NCBI GenBank assembly: GCA_937139415.1
Contig: CAKZPS010000011.1
Location: 1 to 64,000 of the forward strand
Direction: 5' to 3'
DNA: 64,000 nucleotides
Origin: an uncultured bacterium
GTDB taxonomy: Bacteria > Atribacterota > Atribacteria > Atribacterales > Caldatribacteriaceae
Positions 24,767 to 35,022 of this stretch are shown here, piece after piece. The notes under the pieces were generated by a model, which was not told the DNA's origin, did no database searches, and saw nothing but the letters and a program-made list of their open reading frames with translations. A program made the translations under genes and the position numbers. Numbering within the stretch: position 1 is the stretch's first letter; the number at the start of each line of letters is the position of its first letter.

Positions 24767-26017
24767 TCAACCGATCATAAAGAAATCTTTCAACCAGCTT
24801 ATCACTTTAGAACCCTTTTCTTCTAAGTTCAATAGGAGTGGTTTACCTATGCTCCGTTCGATCTTTTCCCCAAAAGCAAACTGCAAAAGCCCACACGCAG
24901 TGGAAAAGATAGGGTTACCAATGCTCTGGATCATCCCCACATAATATTTACTATCCGGACAACCAAGACGTGCCGGAAGCTTGAGAAGTGAGGAAGCAAA
25001 ATCCACAATACCGTCAAGAAGGGCTGTACCCCCCGTTAAAACTACTCCCCCTCGCAAAACAGGCATTGCCCCCGATGTTCTCATTTCCCGGAGTATAAGG
25101 AGAAAAATTTCTTTTACCCGTGCTTCAATGATCCTACACATAAATCGCCTTTCGATTGTTTTGAGAGAGGAAGACCCTAAATCGCGCACTTCCACTGCAT
25201 CATCGCCTATCACTTGACTTCCAAACGCGCAACCATAGCTCACTTTAATTCGTTCTGCTTCATCGCGGTAGGTACGAATACCAATCGCTAAATCCGAGGT
25301 AATATGCTCGCCCCCCACCGGGAAAATCCGAGAATGACGAATGCTTCCTCCATAGAAAATAGAGAGATCGGTCGTCCCGGCTCCAATATCGATCAAAGCA
25401 GTACCAATTTCTCTCTCCATAGGGCTCAAAACTGCCAGAGAAGAGGCGAGAGGTTGAAAAACCGCCTGTGCCACTTCTAAACCTGTCTGCCGAAAAACTT
25501 TAAGAAAACTTTGAAAATGATTATCTTGAATGAGAACGAGATGCGTTCTTACTTTCAATTTTGAAGCGACCATCCCCACCGGATCTGCGACACCCATCTC
25601 ATCATCCACAAGATAATCCTGGGGAAGAACATGGATCACCCTCTTCGCCGTCAAATCGACCTGTGACTTGGAACCTTCAATAGCCCTCAGGAGGTCCTTA
25701 TCGGTGATTTCTCTCCCCCCCTTTCCTAAAAAAATCTCGTTTTCCAAGTTCAGCGAGGAAATATAATCTCCGGAAATACCGACATAAAGGGTATCGGGAA
25801 CCGCCTTAGCAATTTCGATAGCCAGGGCAAAAGATTCTTTTACCGACTCTGATATCTTGGCAATATCCACCACTTTACCCTTTTTCATGCCCCGAGAGCT
25901 ACTCAGGCCAACACCCAATATCTCTATAGTTGTACCTCTCTTCCTTCCGATCAAGGTACATACCTTACTGGTACCAACGTCAATCGCTCCTACGAGAGAA
26001 GATCCCATGCTCACCAT
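24767..26017 (-). CDS. ftsA: Cell division protein FtsA
   Basis: FtsA is the actin-like protein that tethers FtsZ to the membrane. The 416-residue sequence has [14 protein letters not shown] (phosphate 1), the 1C-domain region, [15 protein letters not shown] (phosphate 2) and [12 protein letters not shown] (adenosine). The final [14 protein letters not shown] is the amphipathic membrane-targeting helix. It lies directly upstream of ftsZ in the usual order. The ATG at 26017 has an AGGA about 11 bases upstream; a second ATG follows three codons on. Confidence 0.96.
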   Translation of the reverse strand: MVSMGSSLVGAIDVGTSKVCTLIGRKRGTTIEILGVGLSSSRGMKKGKVVDIAKISESVKESFALAIEIAKAVPDTLYVGISGDYISSLNLENEIFLGKGGREITDKDLLRAIEGSKSQVDLTAKRVIHVLPQDYLVDDEMGVADPVGMVASKLKVRTHLVLIQDNHFQSFLKVFRQTGLEVAQAVFQPLASSLAVLSPMEREIGTALIDIGAGTTDLSIFYGGSIRHSRIFPVGGEHITSDLAIGIRTYRDEAERIKVSYGCAFGSQVIGDDAVEVRDLGSSSLKTIERRFMCRIIEARVKEIFLLILREMRTSGAMPVLRGGVVLTGGTALLDGIVDFASSLLKLPARLGCPDSKYYVGMIQSIGNPIFSTACGLLQFAFGEKIERSIGKPLLLNLEEKGSKVISWLKDFFMIG

Positions 26018-26039
26018 AGAACGCCACGTCCTCTGTACG

Positions 26040-26764
26040 TCAATCGCTTTCTCCGGTTATAATGACAATATCTTCACCCGCTTGTACATCGAAACCAATT
26101 ACTCGAATCGAACGTATCTTTACTTCGCGTAAATAAGGTTTGAGCAGGCTTACTTTACTCTTCAAATTCAATACCCCACCACATTTTATAACTATACCAT
26201 TTTGGAGTCGGAGAATAAATAATCTCTCGTGAACCACTTCAATCTCTTGCAGGGGAAGATCAAAAGTATCTCGCCAAACAGCGGCTAAGGAAATTGCCTC
26301 TTGCAAAAGCTCTCTCTTCTCTAAGAGGGGCTGCGTTGCTTCCCTTTCCTTAATTTCCACCAAAGGAGCACCATCGCCCCAACACGGTATCGTCACTCCT
26401 TCCTCATCAAAACAGGTAAAACTCTTTCCCTTCTTCACTACTGCAAGAGGCTTACGTTCTTCGAGAATAATTTTCACAACGTGTACTGAGGGTTTTTCTA
26501 CCCGAGCAGTTTTAATTCCGGGAATTCTTGACAGACTCCGTTCGATCTCCCAAGGACGAATCGCAAAAACACTCTTTCCTTTCAAGCCTTCAAGAAAATG
26601 GAGCACCGATCCCCCTAAAAGGCTCTTATCACCTTCAATTTCTACGCTCTTTATGGCGAATAAATGACTCCGAAAAACTATACCAAATATTCCAAAGGCT
26701 ATGAAACCTATCAAAAGGTAAAAAAAAAGATTTCTTTAAAGAGTCGTGTTTTTTTCCAAATCAT
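26040..26764 (-). pseudogene. ftsQ: Cell division protein FtsQ, broken by one base in a T9 run
   Basis: An ATG at 26764, overlapping the murB TGA, starts MIWKKTRLFKEIFFF and then stops at 26711-26713. With one more T in the nine-T run (26720-26728) it reads on as ...IFFFYLLIGFIAFGIFGIVF, a textbook basic tail plus membrane helix. It then enters the 224-residue downstream frame with the POTRA domain (VEIEGDKSLL to ILEERKPLAVV) and the FtsQ/DivIB beta domain. Full length would be 241 residues. The downstream frame alone has only a TTG inside the membrane helix. Because ftsQ is normally essential, a sequencing error or RNA-polymerase slippage on T9 is more likely than a true null. Confidence 0.85.
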
Positions 26765-27696
26765 CGCCATATTTCCACTTCATTTTCCAACCATACATTC
26801 TTCTCACGATATACTTCTCTCCTGATCCACTCCATGAGGTTCTCAACCTGGGAAGCAGTTGCCCCTCCCAGATTTACGATGAAGTTAGAATGTTTCGGTG
26901 AGACCCGTGCTCTCCCTAAGCGCACCCCTTTAAAACCCATTTCTTCAATCAAGCGAGCCGCGTACCCCCCAGGGGGATTACGAAAGATACTACCCGCCGA
27001 AGGCCAATCTAATGGTTGAGAAGTTCTTCGGAGAGAGGAAAATACCCGAATCATTTTCCGAGAATGCTCCTCGGACTCAAGAAAAAGCCGAAAAATAACC
27101 TTTATAACCACAGCACGCTCGCTCTTGAGGCTTGAATACCGATAGGCAAAAACCAAGTCCTCACGATTCTTCCACTTTAGGAATCCATGTTCATCTCGCA
27201 ACAAAATCTTATCCACCAAACTACCGATTTCTCCTCCAAAACACCCCGCATTAATGAGAACAGCTCCTCCAATTGTTCCCGGAACACCAACCAAAAATTC
27301 ACACCCTCCAAGACCCTCTTTCAAGCAAAAACGAACCATTTTTTGGAGGCTTGCACCTGCCCCCACTTCTATGCGATGCGTGTCCAGCCTTTTCAATCGA
27401 ACGAAGGTACCTCTCAGACGAATGACTACCCCATCAAAGCCACGATCTCTCACCAAAATATTCGATCCACGGCCAAGAATACGCCAGGGAAGATTCCCAT
27501 CTTCACATCTCGCGATAACTGTGTCTAACTGTTCTTCGTTACAGACGTCTACTAATGCTATAGCCCGCCCCCCAATACGAAAGGTGGTGAAAAACCTCAT
27601 TTCCGGATAATCGATCACTCGCAAACCTTCTATACTGTGAAGACCTTTGACCACATTTTCCCATTCTTCTGACAGAGCATAGCACCTACTCTCCAT
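26761..27696 (-). CDS. murB: UDP-N-acetylenolpyruvoylglucosamine reductase
   Basis: MurB reduces enolpyruvyl-UDP-GlcNAc to UDP-MurNAc with FAD and NADPH. Motifs are TTFRIGGRA, LGRGSNILVRD, GVPGTIGGAVLINAG, YRYSSLK, and SAGSIFRNPPG with the catalytic serine, then NFIVNLGGAT. At 311 residues it is a type I/II length. Translation from ATG 27696 (AGGTGA four bases upstream) overlaps the end of murC by 67 bases; a GTG at 27654 would cut this to 25. Its stop overlaps the true ftsQ ATG. Confidence 0.95.
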   Translation of the reverse strand: MESRCYALSEEWENVVKGLHSIEGLRVIDYPEMRFFTTFRIGGRAIALVDVCNEEQLDTVIARCEDGNLPWRILGRGSNILVRDRGFDGVVIRLRGTFVRLKRLDTHRIEVGAGASLQKMVRFCLKEGLGGCEFLVGVPGTIGGAVLINAGCFGGEIGSLVDKILLRDEHGFLKWKNREDLVFAYRYSSLKSERAVVIKVIFRLFLESEEHSRKMIRVFSSLRRTSQPLDWPSAGSIFRNPPGGYAARLIEEMGFKGVRLGRARVSPKHSNFIVNLGGATASQVENLMEWIRREVYREKNVWLENEVEIWR

Positions 27697-29051
27697 ACAT
27701 CACCTGCACCCATGGTAATAAGCATATCGCCCGGCTTAAGAATTTTTTCACATGCAAGCGCCACTTCCTGAAAATCATCCATGAATTGCACCGTCTCGTA
27801 CCCTTTTTGAATCATCACCTGGTAAATGAGTTCTGAGGAAACCCCAGAAATCATTTCCTCATTTGCCGAATAAATAGGGAGAATAAAAACATGGTGGGCA
27901 ATTCCCAAGGCCTCGGCCATCTCTTGGTACAAACGTTTCGTTCTCGTATATCGATGAGGTTGAAACACCACCACGATTTTCCCAGGAACAAAATCGCGAG
28001 CTGCCTCTAAAACCACCCTCATTTCGGTAGGATGATGCGCATAATCATCAATAACCAAAGCCCCTTGAAACATCCCCACCTTTTCAAACCTTCTCTTCAC
28101 CCCTCGGAATGAAGCGAGTGTCTCTTGGATGTAATCTACTTTTACCCCTAATTCCATGCCCACCGCCACACAGGCTACGGCATTACTGACGTTGTGCAAC
28201 CCGGGGAGATTCAGGGAAAAGTCGGCGATTTTCCTGCCCCGCCACAGGGCCTCGAAGGTAAACCCTCCTACCCTCTTTTGCAGAACTCTCCCCAAGAAAT
28301 CCACCAGAGAGCTGGTGATACCGTAGGTCGATACTCGTGGCACGTAAGCCTTTTTGAGGATATCGACCACGTTGGGGTGATCTCCACACACCACCCCCAT
28401 CCCACCTTCCTTCACTCTCTGGAGAAAAGTTAAAAAAGCCATTTTCTCCCGTTCTATATCACCATAAAACTCTAAATGATCGTCCTCAATGTTGGTTACT
28501 ACTGCGCAGAAAGGCGAGAGCTTTAAGAAAGAGCCATCACTCTCATCCGCCTCGGCAACAAAAAATTCTCCCTTTCCCTCTTTTGCATTTCCTCCAATAT
28601 CTTCAAGCTCACCACCAATGAGGACTGTGGGTTCTAATCCCGCAGTTTCAAGAAGCAGAGAAATCATCGAAGTAGTAGTGGTTTTTCCATGCGTTCCGGC
28701 AATGGCCACACCCTTTTTCCGATTCAAAAGAAGGGCCAACATCTCCCCGCGATGGATGACGAGAAGACGCAAACGCCTTGCCTCCTTCAGTTCTTCGTTA
28801 CTTTCGGGAATCGCCGAAGAGACTACCACCGCCTCGGTTTCCCACACTTGCTCCTTCCGATGCCCGACAAATACATTTATCCCTTTCGCTCGCAAACGTG
28901 AAATAGCATCATTCTCAACGAGGTCTGAGCCACTCACAACATACCCCTGTTCCGCGGCTAAAAGAGCCAACCCGCTCATCCCTGTTCCACCAATACCAAT
29001 AAAATGAAGCCGAAGAGGTAACTTTTCAAGTTCAAGATTTCCTAATGACAT
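27630..29051 (-). CDS. murC: UDP-N-acetylmuramate-L-alanine ligase
   Basis: MurC adds L-alanine to UDP-MurNAc. The 473-residue Mur ligase begins with the LHFIGIGGTGMSGLALLA UDP-binding motif, has the P-loop IAGTHGKTTTT, the EADESDGSF and NIEDDHLEFYG substrate loops and the C-terminal DYAHHPTEM and QPHRYTRTK motifs. It overlaps murG by 20 bases and murB by 67. Confidence 0.97.
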   Translation of the reverse strand: MSLGNLELEKLPLRLHFIGIGGTGMSGLALLAAEQGYVVSGSDLVENDAISRLRAKGINVFVGHRKEQVWETEAVVVSSAIPESNEELKEARRLRLLVIHRGEMLALLLNRKKGVAIAGTHGKTTTTSMISLLLETAGLEPTVLIGGELEDIGGNAKEGKGEFFVAEADESDGSFLKLSPFCAVVTNIEDDHLEFYGDIEREKMAFLTFLQRVKEGGMGVVCGDHPNVVDILKKAYVPRVSTYGITSSLVDFLGRVLQKRVGGFTFEALWRGRKIADFSLNLPGLHNVSNAVACVAVGMELGVKVDYIQETLASFRGVKRRFEKVGMFQGALVIDDYAHHPTEMRVVLEAARDFVPGKIVVVFQPHRYTRTKRLYQEMAEALGIAHHVFILPIYSANEEMISGVSSELIYQVMIQKGYETVQFMDDFQEVALACEKILKPGDMLITMGAGDVWRVGAMLCQKNGKMWSKVFTV

Positions 29052-30156
29052 TAACCACCTTTCTCCTCTCTTGCCAAGACCCCTCTATGATTCTCTGTGC
29101 AATAACTTGTGCCGCATCTTGAAAATATAACTCTTCCTCATGACGTGCATAGGGATGAACCGCCAACATCCTTTGTATCTTTTCCGCTAAGAGAGCAGGA
29201 CAAAGCTCCCCTTCTTCGACTATTTCTACTGGTTGATGTTGTTGCAACCATAAGGCATTGTATCCCTGATGTGAATCGGCTGCATCTCCGTAAGGAATTA
29301 ACACTGCGGGTAAACCAAAGAAAAAGAGTTCGAAAACCGTATTCGCTCCAGCACGACCAACAACTAAGTCCGAAGCAGCATAGGCGATCCCTGGAGAAGA
29401 GAGAAAAGGGTATACCCGATAAGGAAAAGGGGAATTTTTAGCTTTCTCTGTTACTCGCGAAAAATGGTTCTCTCCGGTGAGATGAATAACTTGAATATCC
29501 TCCTTCCTCAACCATGATAGAGCTTGCAAGAAGGTTTCGTTGATGATTTCTGAACCCCGACTTCCACCCATCACTAAAATAGTACGGCGTTGCGAGTCTA
29601 AATGCAACTCTTTTTGCGCTATTGCCTTTTTCCCTTTCCAATACCTCACCTCTTCTCGTAAGGGATTACCAACCACTTCCACGTTGTGGCGTTGTGGGAA
29701 GTAACAAAGTGTATCAGAAGCCGAAATGAAGACCTTCTTCGCCCAGCGAGAGATGATACGATTCGCGAGTCCCGGATATATGTTTTGTTCGTGCACATAA
29801 ATGGGGATACCCCATAGCTTCGCCCACATCGCTCCCAAGAGAGAGAGATAACTCCCCATGGCCAAAAGAGCTATCGGTCGGTAACGCAAAAAATACCACC
29901 CTCCTAAGATCATCCCCAAAATATTTTCTCCCACCATACGAAAGAGGGTTCTATCAAAGCGCCGATCCCATCCCCGCGCAGTGAGATAAAGGATGGGAAA
30001 CCCGTGATCGGCAATAATCTTCCCCTCCATGCCTCTTCTCGTTCCCAAAAAAACAATTTCCAAATCTACTTGTTTCTTGAGCTCTAAGGCGACACAAAGA
30101 GAGGGAAAAACGTGCCCACCCGTACCCCCTCCAGCGATGAAAAGACACGGTTTCAT
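29032..30156 (-). CDS. murG: UDP-GlcNAc:lipid I transferase
   Basis: MurG converts lipid I to lipid II at the inner membrane face. The 374-residue GT-B enzyme has the N-terminal GGGTGGHVFPSLCVA loop, VHEQNIYPGLANR, VMGGSRGSEIINE and the UDP-GlcNAc site VVGRAGANTVFELFFFGLPAVLIPY. It overlaps ftsW by four bases. The C-terminus runs about 20 residues beyond the typical end and is coupled to murC. Confidence 0.96.
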   Translation of the reverse strand: MKPCLFIAGGGTGGHVFPSLCVALELKKQVDLEIVFLGTRRGMEGKIIADHGFPILYLTARGWDRRFDRTLFRMVGENILGMILGGWYFLRYRPIALLAMGSYLSLLGAMWAKLWGIPIYVHEQNIYPGLANRIISRWAKKVFISASDTLCYFPQRHNVEVVGNPLREEVRYWKGKKAIAQKELHLDSQRRTILVMGGSRGSEIINETFLQALSWLRKEDIQVIHLTGENHFSRVTEKAKNSPFPYRVYPFLSSPGIAYAASDLVVGRAGANTVFELFFFGLPAVLIPYGDAADSHQGYNALWLQQHQPVEIVEEGELCPALLAEKIQRMLAVHPYARHEEELYFQDAAQVIAQRIIEGSWQERRKVVNVIRKS

Positions 30157-31316
30157 ACTTCCTTCTCCGTACCCGTACTACGGGCAATGTTAAAGAGAAT
30201 TCCTATGCTCACCAGGGTCACCAAGAGCGAAGAACGACCATAACTGAGTAAAGGGAAGGTGATCCCGGTAACCGGTAAAAGCCTCAACACTGCTCCCATA
30301 TTGATAAAAGCCTGCAAAACAATCATAGACAGTATACCCATAGCCAAAAGAAAACCAAATTCATCATGAGTATTCAAGGCGATTCTCCAACTCCTCCAAA
30401 GAATAATACCCAAAAGAACCAAAACGGCAAGCGTTCCCAAAAACCCTAATTCTTCCCCAATTATGGCATAAATGAAGTCAGTATGTCGATCAGGAAGAAA
30501 AAAGAATTTTTGACGACTCTCACCCAAACCCCTCCCCCATATTCCTCCTGATCCCAAAGCAATGAGTGATTGAATAATGTGAAAACCTTTTCCCAGAGGA
30601 TCTTTCCATGGATCCAAAAAAGCTATTAACCTGTCCCTCCAATACTCCTTCCCTCGAACGAAGAGGAGAAAGAGTCCGGGAGGCATAAGTATCGCCCAAA
30701 CCAAGAGAAGATGAGTAATTCTACTCCCGCCCAAAAACAGCATGACAAAGGTAAGGAGAATCAAAAAAATAGCGGTCCCCAAATCCGGCTCTATTAATAC
30801 CAAAAGGCAAATAATTCCTACAATGATGAAAAAAGGTATCACTCCTCGCCAGAAGTCTTGAATCCGATTTTGGTAGGTAGCCAGGGCGTCTGCCATATAG
30901 AACACAATAGCCAATTTAGCAAACTCCGATGGTTGGAAGTTCGAAATCCTTAAGTTTAGCCATCGACTCGATCCTCCCGCTTGTTGTCCTATACCCGGCA
31001 CAAAAACCAAGACGAGCAAGAGAAGAGTGAGAAAAAGGAAGGCCTTGCTCAATTTTCGCAATTGCTGGAGAGGGAAAAAACTTGCCAACGCACCACCCAA
31101 AAGACCCAAGAGAATCCCGATAATATGGTCCTTGAGAAAGTAAAAAGCATTTCGGTATGCATAGATCCCAGTGGTCATACTGGCACTAAAAACCATGGTG
31201 GTCCCCAAAAGAAGCATGATGACCACCGACCAAAATAAATAAGGATCAATCATCCACCACCATTTTGCTCCGGTCTCCAAAGAAGGTATCACAGAAAACA
31301 CCTTCTTCCATCCCAT
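30153..31316 (-). CDS. ftsW: Septal peptidoglycan polymerase FtsW
   Basis: A SEDS-family glycosyltransferase that polymerises lipid II at the septum with its partner penicillin-binding protein. The 387-residue protein has about ten membrane helices. Family stretches include RWLNLRISNFQPSEFAKLA with the catalytic-region Asp segment, LIEPDLGTA, the long loop with GLGESRQKFFFLPDRHTDFIYAIIGEELG, and the final PLLSYGRSSLL. Position between murD and murG favours FtsW over RodA/SpoVE. Confidence 0.95.
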   Translation of the reverse strand: MGWKKVFSVIPSLETGAKWWWMIDPYLFWSVVIMLLLGTTMVFSASMTTGIYAYRNAFYFLKDHIIGILLGLLGGALASFFPLQQLRKLSKAFLFLTLLLLVLVFVPGIGQQAGGSSRWLNLRISNFQPSEFAKLAIVFYMADALATYQNRIQDFWRGVIPFFIIVGIICLLVLIEPDLGTAIFLILLTFVMLFLGGSRITHLLLVWAILMPPGLFLLFVRGKEYWRDRLIAFLDPWKDPLGKGFHIIQSLIALGSGGIWGRGLGESRQKFFFLPDRHTDFIYAIIGEELGFLGTLAVLVLLGIILWRSWRIALNTHDEFGFLLAMGILSMIVLQAFINMGAVLRLLPVTGITFPLLSYGRSSLLVTLVSIGILFNIARSTGTEKEV

Positions 31317-31319
31317 ATC

Positions 31320-32660
31320 CTATTCATCACTCAAAACGAGTTTACGAAAATGCCATCCCCGCTCGGTAAAATCTCGATACTGGTCCCAACTGGTACACGC
31401 AGGAGAGAGGAGCACTACATCTCCACTCTGAGCAATGTTTCTCACTACCTCTACTGCTTCCTTCAAGGTGGGGACGAAATGAGAGAGCCGGCGTGGAGGA
31501 ATAAAATGAGCAAGGAGCTGGCGAGCTTCGCCGTAAACTATAATCGCTTTTACCTTAGGCGTATCTAAAACATCTCTCAACTCAGAAAAATCACGAATTT
31601 TCGCTTTTCCTCCCAAAATGAGAATGAGAGGTCCAGGCAATGCTTCTATTGCCCTTCTTGTCGAGGAAGGAGTAGTTGATTTAGAGTCATCGATATAGTG
31701 TACCCCGTGAATACAACCTATCCACTCTAAACGATGAGGGAGACCCCGAAAGGTAGACAATGCTCGGGCAATCGTCTCCTGAGGAATTCCGGTAGACCTT
31801 GCTATCGCTACGGCAACGAGCACATTTTCCCAGTTGTGCCTTCCAATCAAGGGGAGTTCCCTTATAGGGACTACCGTTTGTTCCGGCACCCCCGCTTCCC
31901 TGATCACCCCTTGGGAGACGTACAAACCTTCGCGTAAACGCTTCCCCACCGCCACAGGGAGAATCGATGCCTTGAGACCGCTTATCACCCGCGTTTGCCA
32001 CTCATTCTGGGTCACATTCACAATCGCAATATCGCCTTTCTTCTGATGAGCAAAAATTCTGGCTTTCGCCCGATAATACCTCTCCATAGTGACATGGTAA
32101 TCTAAGTGGTTGGGAAAGAGGTTGAGTAGTGCAGCAATGTGAAAACGTGCGCTATAGGTCCTCTCCAGTTGGAAACTACTCAATTCTACAACTCCCCATT
32201 CCCACTGTTTCTGAGAAGCAACGCTTTCGATCAAAGAGGTTCCCAAATTCCCTCCTACAAAAACATTGTATCCTGCCTCTTTCAAGAGGTGCCCAGTGAG
32301 ACTCACGGTAGTACTTTTTCCACAAGAACCGGTTATTCCGATGAGGGGAAAAGAAAGATGGCGTGTCGCAAACTCGATCTCACTCACCACCGGAATCCCT
32401 CGTTCTTCTAAAAACCGAAAGACCGGATGGTCAGGAAAAATACCAGGGCTGGCAATACATTCCTCAACCGATCCAGGGTATTTCCCGATAAATTCCTCGG
32501 TAGAGAAAAATTGAAAATGAGGACAATCAGTAAATTCCTGAGGAAGAACCTCCCATGACAAACGATCGTCGATGGCGATAACTCTCTCCCCATGCGTAAG
32601 CAAATACCGAGTTACCGCCTGCCCAGTAGTTCCTAAACCTAAAACTAAGAACAGAGACAT
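31320..32660 (-). CDS. murD: UDP-N-acetylmuramoyl-L-alanine-D-glutamate ligase
   Basis: MurD adds D-glutamate to the peptide stem. The 446-residue protein has the N-terminal FLVLGLGTTGQAV Rossmann motif, a P-loop variant ITGSCGKSTT, VELSSFQLE, NLFPNHLDYH, GLPHRLEWIG and YIDDSKSTTPSS, the MurD hallmark. The P-loop has Ser-Cys where Thr-Asn is commoner and keeps the Gly, Lys and Ser/Thr needed for ATP. Confidence 0.96.
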   Translation of the reverse strand: MSLFLVLGLGTTGQAVTRYLLTHGERVIAIDDRLSWEVLPQEFTDCPHFQFFSTEEFIGKYPGSVEECIASPGIFPDHPVFRFLEERGIPVVSEIEFATRHLSFPLIGITGSCGKSTTVSLTGHLLKEAGYNVFVGGNLGTSLIESVASQKQWEWGVVELSSFQLERTYSARFHIAALLNLFPNHLDYHVTMERYYRAKARIFAHQKKGDIAIVNVTQNEWQTRVISGLKASILPVAVGKRLREGLYVSQGVIREAGVPEQTVVPIRELPLIGRHNWENVLVAVAIARSTGIPQETIARALSTFRGLPHRLEWIGCIHGVHYIDDSKSTTPSSTRRAIEALPGPLILILGGKAKIRDFSELRDVLDTPKVKAIIVYGEARQLLAHFIPPRRLSHFVPTLKEAVEVVRNIAQSGDVVLLSPACTSWDQYRDFTERGWHFRKLVLSDE

Positions 32661-32663
32661 AGT

Positions 32664-33626
32664 TCACCCACGCACGCTTCCCAACGCAACGAGAACACCC
32701 AAAATTTGCACAATCCAAAAGCGAATGGTAACATGGCTCTCCTTCACTCCCCGAAGTTCAAAATGGTGATGCAATGGACTCATGAGAAAGAGGCGTTTCT
32801 TTCGTATCTTGAAGGAGATCACCTGTAACACTACCGAGAGGGTATCAACCACGAAAATGACTCCCGCCAAAACCAAAAGGAGGGAATGTCCTGAAGCGAG
32901 AGACAAAATACCCATTAAAGCTCCCAAAGGAAGCGAACCAGAATCGCCCATAAAAATTCGTGCCGGCCAAAAATTGAACCATAAGAAAGCCAGAAGGGCA
33001 CCTATGGCTGCTTCGGAGAGACCTACTAAGGCGAGACGATTTTGGGTCCCAAGAATGATGGACCAAAATGCAAAGGTGAGTAGTCCACAACCTGCGGCTA
33101 ATCCATCAAGCCCATCGACAATGTTAAAAGCATTCATAGACGCGACCATGACCAATACTCCGTAGAGCAAAAATTCGACCACGCCTAATTCCACACTGTA
33201 ATTGGTAAAAGGAATGGTAAAATGGTGGGGAAAGAAACGAAAACCCCACAGGAGTAAGCCAGCACTCCCCAAGAGTTGAGCAAAAAATTTGTACCGCGCC
33301 TTGATACCCCAAGGTCTTCCCAAAACACTCTTTTGGTAGTCATCCCAAAACCCTAAGGCAAAAAAGAGGAGAAGGAAGAGAAAAATAACTCCCGTCAAAC
33401 GGTCTAATCCTCCACCGAACCACAAACCCAAAAAACTACTCATGATGATGATTAATCCACCCATGGTAGGAGTATTTTCCTTATGGAGATGTAAATTGGG
33501 TCCTTCTTTTTTGATTTTCTGTCCTACTCCCCATGATTTTTGCCATCGGATGAAAAAAGGGAAAAAGACCATTCCTCCCCCAAAGGCGATGAATAGTGGT
33601 GCTAAGATGGTTTTACTGGGCAACAT
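32664..33626 (-). CDS. mraY: Phospho-N-acetylmuramoyl-pentapeptide transferase
   Basis: MraY attaches the MurNAc-pentapeptide to undecaprenyl phosphate, forming lipid I. The 320-residue, ten-helix membrane protein has the catalytic motifs LHLHKENTPTMGGL, FALGFWDDYQK (Asp pair), AFNIVDGLDGLAAG and MGDSGSLPLGA, plus SPLHHHFELRGV. It lies between murF, which it overlaps by 14 bases, and murD. Confidence 0.97.
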   Translation of the reverse strand: MLPSKTILAPLFIAFGGGMVFFPFFIRWQKSWGVGQKIKKEGPNLHLHKENTPTMGGLIIIMSSFLGLWFGGGLDRLTGVIFLFLLLFFALGFWDDYQKSVLGRPWGIKARYKFFAQLLGSAGLLLWGFRFFPHHFTIPFTNYSVELGVVEFLLYGVLVMVASMNAFNIVDGLDGLAAGCGLLTFAFWSIILGTQNRLALVGLSEAAIGALLAFLWFNFWPARIFMGDSGSLPLGALMGILSLASGHSLLLVLAGVIFVVDTLSVVLQVISFKIRKKRLFLMSPLHHHFELRGVKESHVTIRFWIVQILGVLVALGSVRG

Positions 33627-35022
33627 CTTCTTGCCTCCATTCTTCAGGAATTGCTTTCTCCATAGTCATCGCTCGTGAACCCTTGAAGAGAACAACCCAA
33701 TGAGAACGTGAAGAAAGAGTTTCTACTAAAAACTTTTGAATACTTTGATGGGAAGAAAAGATCGACAATCGCCCTGCTCTTACTTCTTGAGGGAAGTATC
33801 TCTGAGCTACTTCCGCAAAACAGGAACCCAAGAGAACAACCTGCCCAAGAGACGGAGGAGCTAAAACCTCGGTGAGTAACTCTCGATGCGCCCTCTCGGT
33901 AAAGTCACCCAGCTCCAACATGTCTCCAGCTACAAGTACAGTATAAAGTCCTTCTCGAGCAAGGAACTTGAGCAATTGGAGAGCTTTCCGAAAGGAGACC
34001 GGATTGGCGTTATAAGAATCATCGATCACCGTGCCACCTGGGGGAGAAAAAGTATTTCCCCGACCAGGAGGCATTTTCCAAGAGGAAAGGACCTCTTGGA
34101 TAGTTTCTTGGGGAATACCCCACTCCAATGCTAAGTGAAAAGCGGGAAGAAAAGAGATTAATACCTCGGGAAAAAGGATGGGAGCTCGCCAGGAAAAAAG
34201 GCGATGGTCCCATTCTACCGAGAATTGGGTTACCATTTGGGGAAGAGTAAAAGAAAAATGGGATATGCGGAGGTCATCATCTCTTCGCGTGCCGAAGGAA
34301 AAACATTCCCTTTCACTCTCTTTCCAGGAACCCACCGGCAAACGAGCCTTCCAATCTCCCGGAAAGTAAATACGTCGCGTCTTTGGGGTAACCAATTGAC
34401 ACTTCTCTTCGATAACTTGCGCTACGCTTCCCAAACCCTCGAGGTGCCCCTCGCCGAAGGCGGTGAAGATAACCGTATCCGGCTGAATAATCTCTGCCAA
34501 GGTGGCCATCTCTCCACGCTGACTAATCCCCGCCTCAACAATGGCGAATTGGTTCGTCTCGGTAAAATTAGCTAAAGCCGAGGAGACACCGATAACCGTA
34601 TTAAAGCTCGAAGGAGTCATTTCGGTGGCAAACGCGCTCTCTAAGAGCGCTCGCAAAAAATGCTTACTCGTGGTCTTCCCCACTGTCCCGGTAATGGCAA
34701 TCTTTTTCCCCTGGAACCGCTGTGAAGCTCTTTGACCGATGTTTTTCAAGCCCTGAACGGTATCCTCCACTTGGAGAAGGGTTCGATCACGCACCTTCCC
34801 GGGTACGGTGTTCTCTTCGATCAGAGCCCCATACGCACCCCGAGAGAATCCGTCCTCAATAAAGAAATGTCCGTCAGTTCTCTCTCCTCGGAGAGCAACA
34901 AAGAGCTGTCCCCGGTGAGCGAGGCGACTGTCAATCGCTACTCCCTCGAAAAGAAGGTACGTTCCTTTACGAATGATAGAAGCTCCTGTTGTGCGCCGTA
35001 ACTCTTCTAAGGTAAATTTCAT
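33613..35022 (-). CDS. murF: UDP-MurNAc-tripeptide-D-Ala-D-Ala ligase
   Basis: MurF adds the D-Ala-D-Ala dipeptide, completing the UDP-MurNAc-pentapeptide. The 469-residue protein has the N-terminal GVAIDSRLAHRGQLFVAL domain, the P-loop ITGTVGKTTSK, VEAGISQRGEM, the GEGHLEGLGS loop and the C-terminal DDSYNANPVSF and LGDFTE motifs. It overlaps murE by four bases. Confidence 0.96.
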   Translation of the reverse strand: MKFTLEELRRTTGASIIRKGTYLLFEGVAIDSRLAHRGQLFVALRGERTDGHFFIEDGFSRGAYGALIEENTVPGKVRDRTLLQVEDTVQGLKNIGQRASQRFQGKKIAITGTVGKTTSKHFLRALLESAFATEMTPSSFNTVIGVSSALANFTETNQFAIVEAGISQRGEMATLAEIIQPDTVIFTAFGEGHLEGLGSVAQVIEEKCQLVTPKTRRIYFPGDWKARLPVGSWKESERECFSFGTRRDDDLRISHFSFTLPQMVTQFSVEWDHRLFSWRAPILFPEVLISFLPAFHLALEWGIPQETIQEVLSSWKMPPGRGNTFSPPGGTVIDDSYNANPVSFRKALQLLKFLAREGLYTVLVAGDMLELGDFTERAHRELLTEVLAPPSLGQVVLLGSCFAEVAQRYFPQEVRAGRLSIFSSHQSIQKFLVETLSSRSHWVVLFKGSRAMTMEKAIPEEWRQEDVAQ

